Made by a program: the position numbers and the translations under genes
Notes under the pieces: generated by a model
Seen by the model: the letters and a program-made list of their open reading frames with translations, nothing else
Database searches by the model: none
Told to the model about the DNA's origin: nothing
From: an uncultured Archangium sp.
GTDB lineage: Bacteria; Myxococcota; Myxococcia; Myxococcales; Myxococcaceae
Assembly: GCA_937875615.1 (NCBI GenBank)
Contig: CALNBU010000891.1
Span: 1-12,578 of the forward strand
Reading direction: 5' to 3'
DNA: 12,578 bases
In this document: positions 7,039 to 12,578 of the stretch, in pieces
Layout of the letters: the number at the start of each line of letters is the position of its first letter
Numbering within the stretch: position 1 is the stretch's first letter

Positions 7039-7363
7039 GGGACACCCCACCGGGCGCCTGCTGCTGAAGCGCGAGGCCGTGCCCCTGCGCATGGAGGAGG
7101 TGCTCGACAAGGCCGCCAAGAAGGGCATCGTCGTGGAGGTGAACGGCTGCCCCGAGCGCATGGATCTCAAACCCGAGCACGTGCGCCTCGCCCTGCAGCG
7201 CGGCCTCAAGCTCTCGCTCAGCACCGACGCGCACTCCGTCGGAGATCTGGCCGCTCACCTGCCATGGGCGCTGGCCTCGGCGCGGCGCGGGTGGGCACGG
7301 AAGACCGACGTGGTCAACACCCGAGACGTGAAAGGGTTTCAAGCAGCCCTCGCCCGGCGCTAG
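7031..7363 (+). CDS. polX: PolX, C-terminal PHP part continuing after the adapter
   Basis: From 7040 the frame encodes GHPTGRLLLKRE, then VEVNGCPERMDLKPEHVRL and LSLSTDAHS, ending with a TAG at 7361-7363. These are the standard closing motifs of bacterial PolX PHP domains, including the metal-binding region around GHPTGR and STDAHS. The frame is the same as that of the upstream part, so removing the adapter restores one gene. Homologues normally have about five or six residues between the conserved NP and GHPTGR; here eleven codons separate DN from GHP, so about 15 bases are extra and the true bases at the junction are lost. A GTG at 7079 could be called as a start by software, but it is internal. 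The stop is 14 bases before the kinase gene, suggesting an operon. Confidence 0.88.
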   Translation, partial: GKRGHPTGRLLLKREAVPLRMEEVLDKAAKKGIVVEVNGCPERMDLKPEHVRLALQRGLKLSLSTDAHSVGDLAAHLPWALASARRGWARKTDVVNTRDVKGFQAALARR

Positions 7364-7377
7364 TCTCGCCCTTTCCC

Positions 7378-9158
<1,781 letters not shown>

Positions 9159-9162
<4 letters not shown>

Positions 9163-9835
9163 CCGAAGCGCCCCGCTGGCTGCCGAAGCGCGCCTCCACC
9201 GAGGCCATCGTCGTCTGGGCCATCTGCTTCCTGGCCGTGCTGATCAGCTACCAGCTCTCGCCGCCAGCCGGGAAGGTGGTGGCCACGGTGGGCTTCCTCT
9301 ACCTCCCGCTCTACGCCGCCCGGCAGCGCGACGAAGACTGGGCCGAGTTCGGCCTCTCGTTGCGCACCTGGCGCCGCGACGTCCGCCAGTTCCTGCTGGT
9401 GGCAGCCGTCATCTTCCCGCTCTTCATCGCCGGCTACGTGGCCTTCACCTGGCTGTGGCCGCAGCTGCCGCACGAGCTGACGCGCATCTTCACGCCCTAC
9501 ACCCGCGCGCCGCACTTCGCCTTCAAGCTGCCGCCGCGCTTCTTCGAGTACGTCATCGATGATCTCCTGGTGGTGGCGGTGCCCGAAGAGCTGTTCTACC
9601 GCGGCTACCTGCAGACCCGCCTACGCGACGCCTGGCCCCAGGGGCGGACCTTCCTCGGCGCCCGACTGGGCCCCGCCTTCTGGCTATCTTCCAGGCCTGG
9701 CGGCTGGCGGTGTTCTTCCCCGCCTTGCTCTTCGGCTGGATGCGCGAGCGCAACAACTCGGTGCTGGGCGCGGCGCTGCTCCACGGCAGCTCGAACCTGC
9801 TCATCAAGGTGCTCGACGCCAGCTTCTTCGGCTGA
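9159..9835 (+). pseudogene. CPBP-family intramembrane glutamic protease, frameshifted
   Basis: The first 176 codons encode a membrane protein with hydrophobic segments at about 15-32, 40-53 and 77-99 and the first CPBP (Abi, CAAX-protease-like) motif EELFYR at 143-148. After GPAFWL the frame degenerates into Ser/Cys/Arg-rich sequence. In a different frame from 9683, 50 codons continue the family, AIFQAWRLAVFFPALLFGWM ..., with the third motif HGSSN, and end at TGA 9833-9835. The second motif (F-x3-H, normally just after this point) is absent from both frames, so a segment of about 28-34 bases appears lost, with length 1 modulo 3. If left uncorrected, the reading frame would end at 9860. The gene overlaps the kinase stop by four bases (ATGA). 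Relatives process prenylated or tail-anchored substrates, including myxosortases; the substrate here is unknown. Real lesion or assembly error cannot be told apart. Confidence 0.8.
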
Positions 9836-9856
9836 ACCCGGCGCGGACGCGCCCCG

Positions 9857-10663
9857 CTAACGAACGGTGACGGCGAGGCGCAGGTCGACCGCCAAGGTGG
9901 CGTCGCCGGCGAGCCGGAGCCACCCCGGCCCCGGCGACTGCTGCGACGTCACCACCACCGAGCGGCGCCGCAGGTGATCCTGCACCAACGGCTCCACGGC
10001 GCGGGCGTCGTCCGTCAACCCATGGCGCGCGCAGGCGGCCTGCCCCTCCAGCAGGGCGTAGGACAGCGGCGCGCCCCGGGCGACCGCCACCAACGTCCGA
10101 CCGTTGCTCGCGCACAGCGAGAACACCGGTCGCTCGGCCACGCCCACCGCCGCCGAGACCTCCTCCACCACCTTCGCCGCCGCGGCCAGACAGCCAGCCG
10201 CGGTGGCCGCCTCGAGGCGCTCGTCCTCCATGCGGCCCAGCGCGCGCAGCTCGGTCAGGAAGCGCGCGAAGGCCGCTACCTCCCAGGTGGCGCCGCGGAC
10301 GGCCCCGGCGAGGAACTCCGGCAACGTCTCCCGCACCCGCGCGCGCACCTGGTCGGCGCGGGTCAGCGCCCCGGAGGCGGCGAACAGCCACCGGCGAAAA
10401 CGAAAGGGCTGGGCGTCGGTCTCCAGACCCTGCCCGACGGCCAGGGCCCGGCTCGCCAGCACCACCACCGGAGACGCCGGCGGCTCCCACACCGCCTGGC
10501 GCGAGGCCCCCGCCGCGGCGCTGCGCTGGACGATCTGCCCGTCCTGCCATGCCCCCACGCCGACCACCTCGTGCGCACCGGGAGCAAACACCGCCCGCAC
10601 GCGCTCGAGCTCACAGCACACCAGCGAGGCGTCAGCGGTGATGAGAGAGAGGAACTGCGACAC
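9857..10663 (-). CDS. Degenerate class II glutamine amidotransferase-like protein
   Basis: 268 residues resemble the YafJ-type class II glutamine amidotransferases (Ntn hydrolase fold). The middle segment VVVLASRALAVGQ ... QPFRFRRWLFAASG (66-98) follows the family pattern in which a HVR-type strand is followed by PF...W.FAHNG. FSLCASNGRTLVAVARGAPLS (181-201) follows the conserved strand pair near the C-terminus. Key residues differ: the second residue, normally the nucleophilic cysteine, is serine (M-S-Q-F), and FAHNG has become FAASG. It is therefore probably not a working amidotransferase. There is no signal peptide or membrane helix. The GTG start is fixed by a perfect AAAGGAGG nine bases upstream; an in-frame ATG at 10762 would cross the divergent promoter region and is unlikely. 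It is divergent from the Hsp70 gene. The fold assignment is moderate, the role unknown. Confidence 0.6.
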   Translation of the reverse strand: MSQFLSLITADASLVCCELERVRAVFAPGAHEVVGVGAWQDGQIVQRSAAAGASRQAVWEPPASPVVVLASRALAVGQGLETDAQPFRFRRWLFAASGALTRADQVRARVRETLPEFLAGAVRGATWEVAAFARFLTELRALGRMEDERLEAATAAGCLAAAAKVVEEVSAAVGVAERPVFSLCASNGRTLVAVARGAPLSYALLEGQAACARHGLTDDARAVEPLVQDHLRRRSVVVTSQQSPGPGWLRLAGDATLAVDLRLAVTVR

Positions 10664-10672
10664 GTTTTTCAG

Positions 10673-10680
10673 CCTCCTTT
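10673..10680 (-). promoter_or_regulatory. Strong ribosome binding site of the amidotransferase-like gene
   Basis: AAAGGAGG on the minus strand, nine bases before a GTG at 10663. It is the best Shine-Dalgarno in the window and sets the start 33 codons inside the longest possible frame. Confidence 0.8.
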
Positions 10681-10789
10681 CGGCCTCCGGCAGCGTCTCA
10701 ATCCATGTGAAAAAATTCCACTGACCCAAACTTCCGGGCGCCGGTGACGAAGTGGTGCACACGCCGGGGAAACAGGTAGCTTGTCCGCC
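10681..10789. promoter_or_regulatory. Divergent promoter region between the amidotransferase-like gene and the Hsp70 gene
   Basis: About 110 non-coding bases separate the two divergent genes and must hold both promoters. They include an AT-rich patch at about 10707-10717 that is unusual for this GC-rich DNA. I see no CIRCE element, no convincing sigma-32-like or sigma-54 box, and no clear inverted repeat, so regulation by the usual heat-shock repressor is not supported. Confidence 0.35.
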
Positions 10790-12385
<1,596 letters not shown>

Positions 12386-12402
12386 ACATGTCCTGAGAAG
12401 AG

Positions 12403-12578
12403 ATGTCGAACGGACAGGACAATTCCGGCAAGCCACCACCGAAGCTGCCGACGATCACCGCGACGCCCCTCGGCGCCCCCACCCGCGCGGTGGCCGCTCA
12501 GGCGGGCGCGCCCTCGTCGCCGGGGACCTCCCCCGGCTCGGCGGCGTCCCCCGTCCCCACGTCGGCGTTCAGGGCGTC
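12403..12578 (+). CDS. Unknown protein, Pro/Ala/Ser-rich N-terminus (cut by right edge)
   Basis: An ATG 17 bases after the Hsp70 stop opens a frame that stays open for 58 codons to the window end. It starts MSNGQDNSGKPPPKLPTITA and continues as a low-complexity stretch rich in Pro, Ala, Ser and Thr with no hydrophobic segment, so the visible part looks like a disordered cytoplasmic leader. A purine-rich GAGAAG precedes the start. The short gap suggests cotranscription with the Hsp70 gene. I do not recognise a family, and the informative part lies beyond the window. Confidence 0.6.
   Translation, partial: MSNGQDNSGKPPPKLPTITATPLGAPTRAVAAQAGAPSSPGTSPGSAASPVPTSAFRA

Noticed and set aside
5492..7342. 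A 616-codon minus-strand open frame opposite polX
   Set aside because: It is antisense to well-supported PolX motifs and contains the adapter-derived peptide SLHDALPI.
6424..7377. In-frame upstream extension of the kinase by 318 codons
   Set aside because: The extension overlaps polX in another frame, reads through the adapter (RSEERRVGKE) and has no domain; the ATG at 7378 starts the recognisable kinase leader.
9804..10550. A 248-codon minus-strand open frame overlapping the amidotransferase-like gene
   Set aside because: Gly/Arg-rich with no start signal; the other minus frame has a perfect ribosome binding site and family-like motifs.

Overview
The window is GC-rich (roughly 70%) DNA that fits a myxobacterium or close relative (Myxococcota). 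Supporting signs are a Ser/Thr kinase fused to a PilZ domain, a DnaK paralogue lacking the lid, an alkylglycerone-phosphate synthase for ether lipids, and a GC-skewed codon third position that leaves long spurious antisense frames. This taxonomy is inferred from gene content; no rRNA or marker gene is present.

Layout. (1) 1-2483, minus strand: an alkylglycerone-phosphate synthase followed, with a 1-nt stop/start overlap, by a fatty acyl-CoA reductase-like protein that runs off the left edge. Together they could supply and use fatty alcohol for ether-lipid synthesis. (2) 2545-3132: two inverted copies of a 17-bp palindromic operator between this operon and a divergent TetR-type repressor. (3) 3293-4315, plus strand: a deoxyhypusine synthase-family protein, probably a polyamine enzyme in a bacterium. 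(4) 4306-5495, minus strand: a Rieske ferredoxin-like protein translationally coupled to a TIGR02757 (DUF2400) helix-hairpin-helix protein with C-terminal cysteines. (5) 5564-9835, plus strand: a tight run of PolX-type DNA polymerase/PHP, a kinase-PilZ-J-like-TPR fusion, and a CPBP intramembrane protease. (6) 9857-10663, minus strand: a degenerate class II glutamine amidotransferase-like protein, divergent from (7) 10790-12385, plus strand: an Hsp70/DnaK paralogue, followed by the Pro/Ala-rich start of an unknown gene cut by the right edge.

Two sequence-quality problems matter for any reader. Positions 7009-7038 are an exact 30-nt Illumina TruSeq adapter read-through sitting inside polX and creating a false stop. 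The CPBP protease gene has a frameshift at about 9683 with apparent loss of the segment carrying the conserved histidine motif; it may be a real lesion or another assembly error.

No rRNA, tRNA, CRISPR array, insertion sequence or attachment site was seen, and no stretch over 300 bases lacks a gene. The most interesting biology is the kinase that joins an intact c-di-GMP-type PilZ motif to an HPD-less J-like domain, located about 1.6 kb from a lidless Hsp70, and the dual-operator TetR control of an ether-lipid operon. I did not find a clearly new multi-gene defence or mobile system here.
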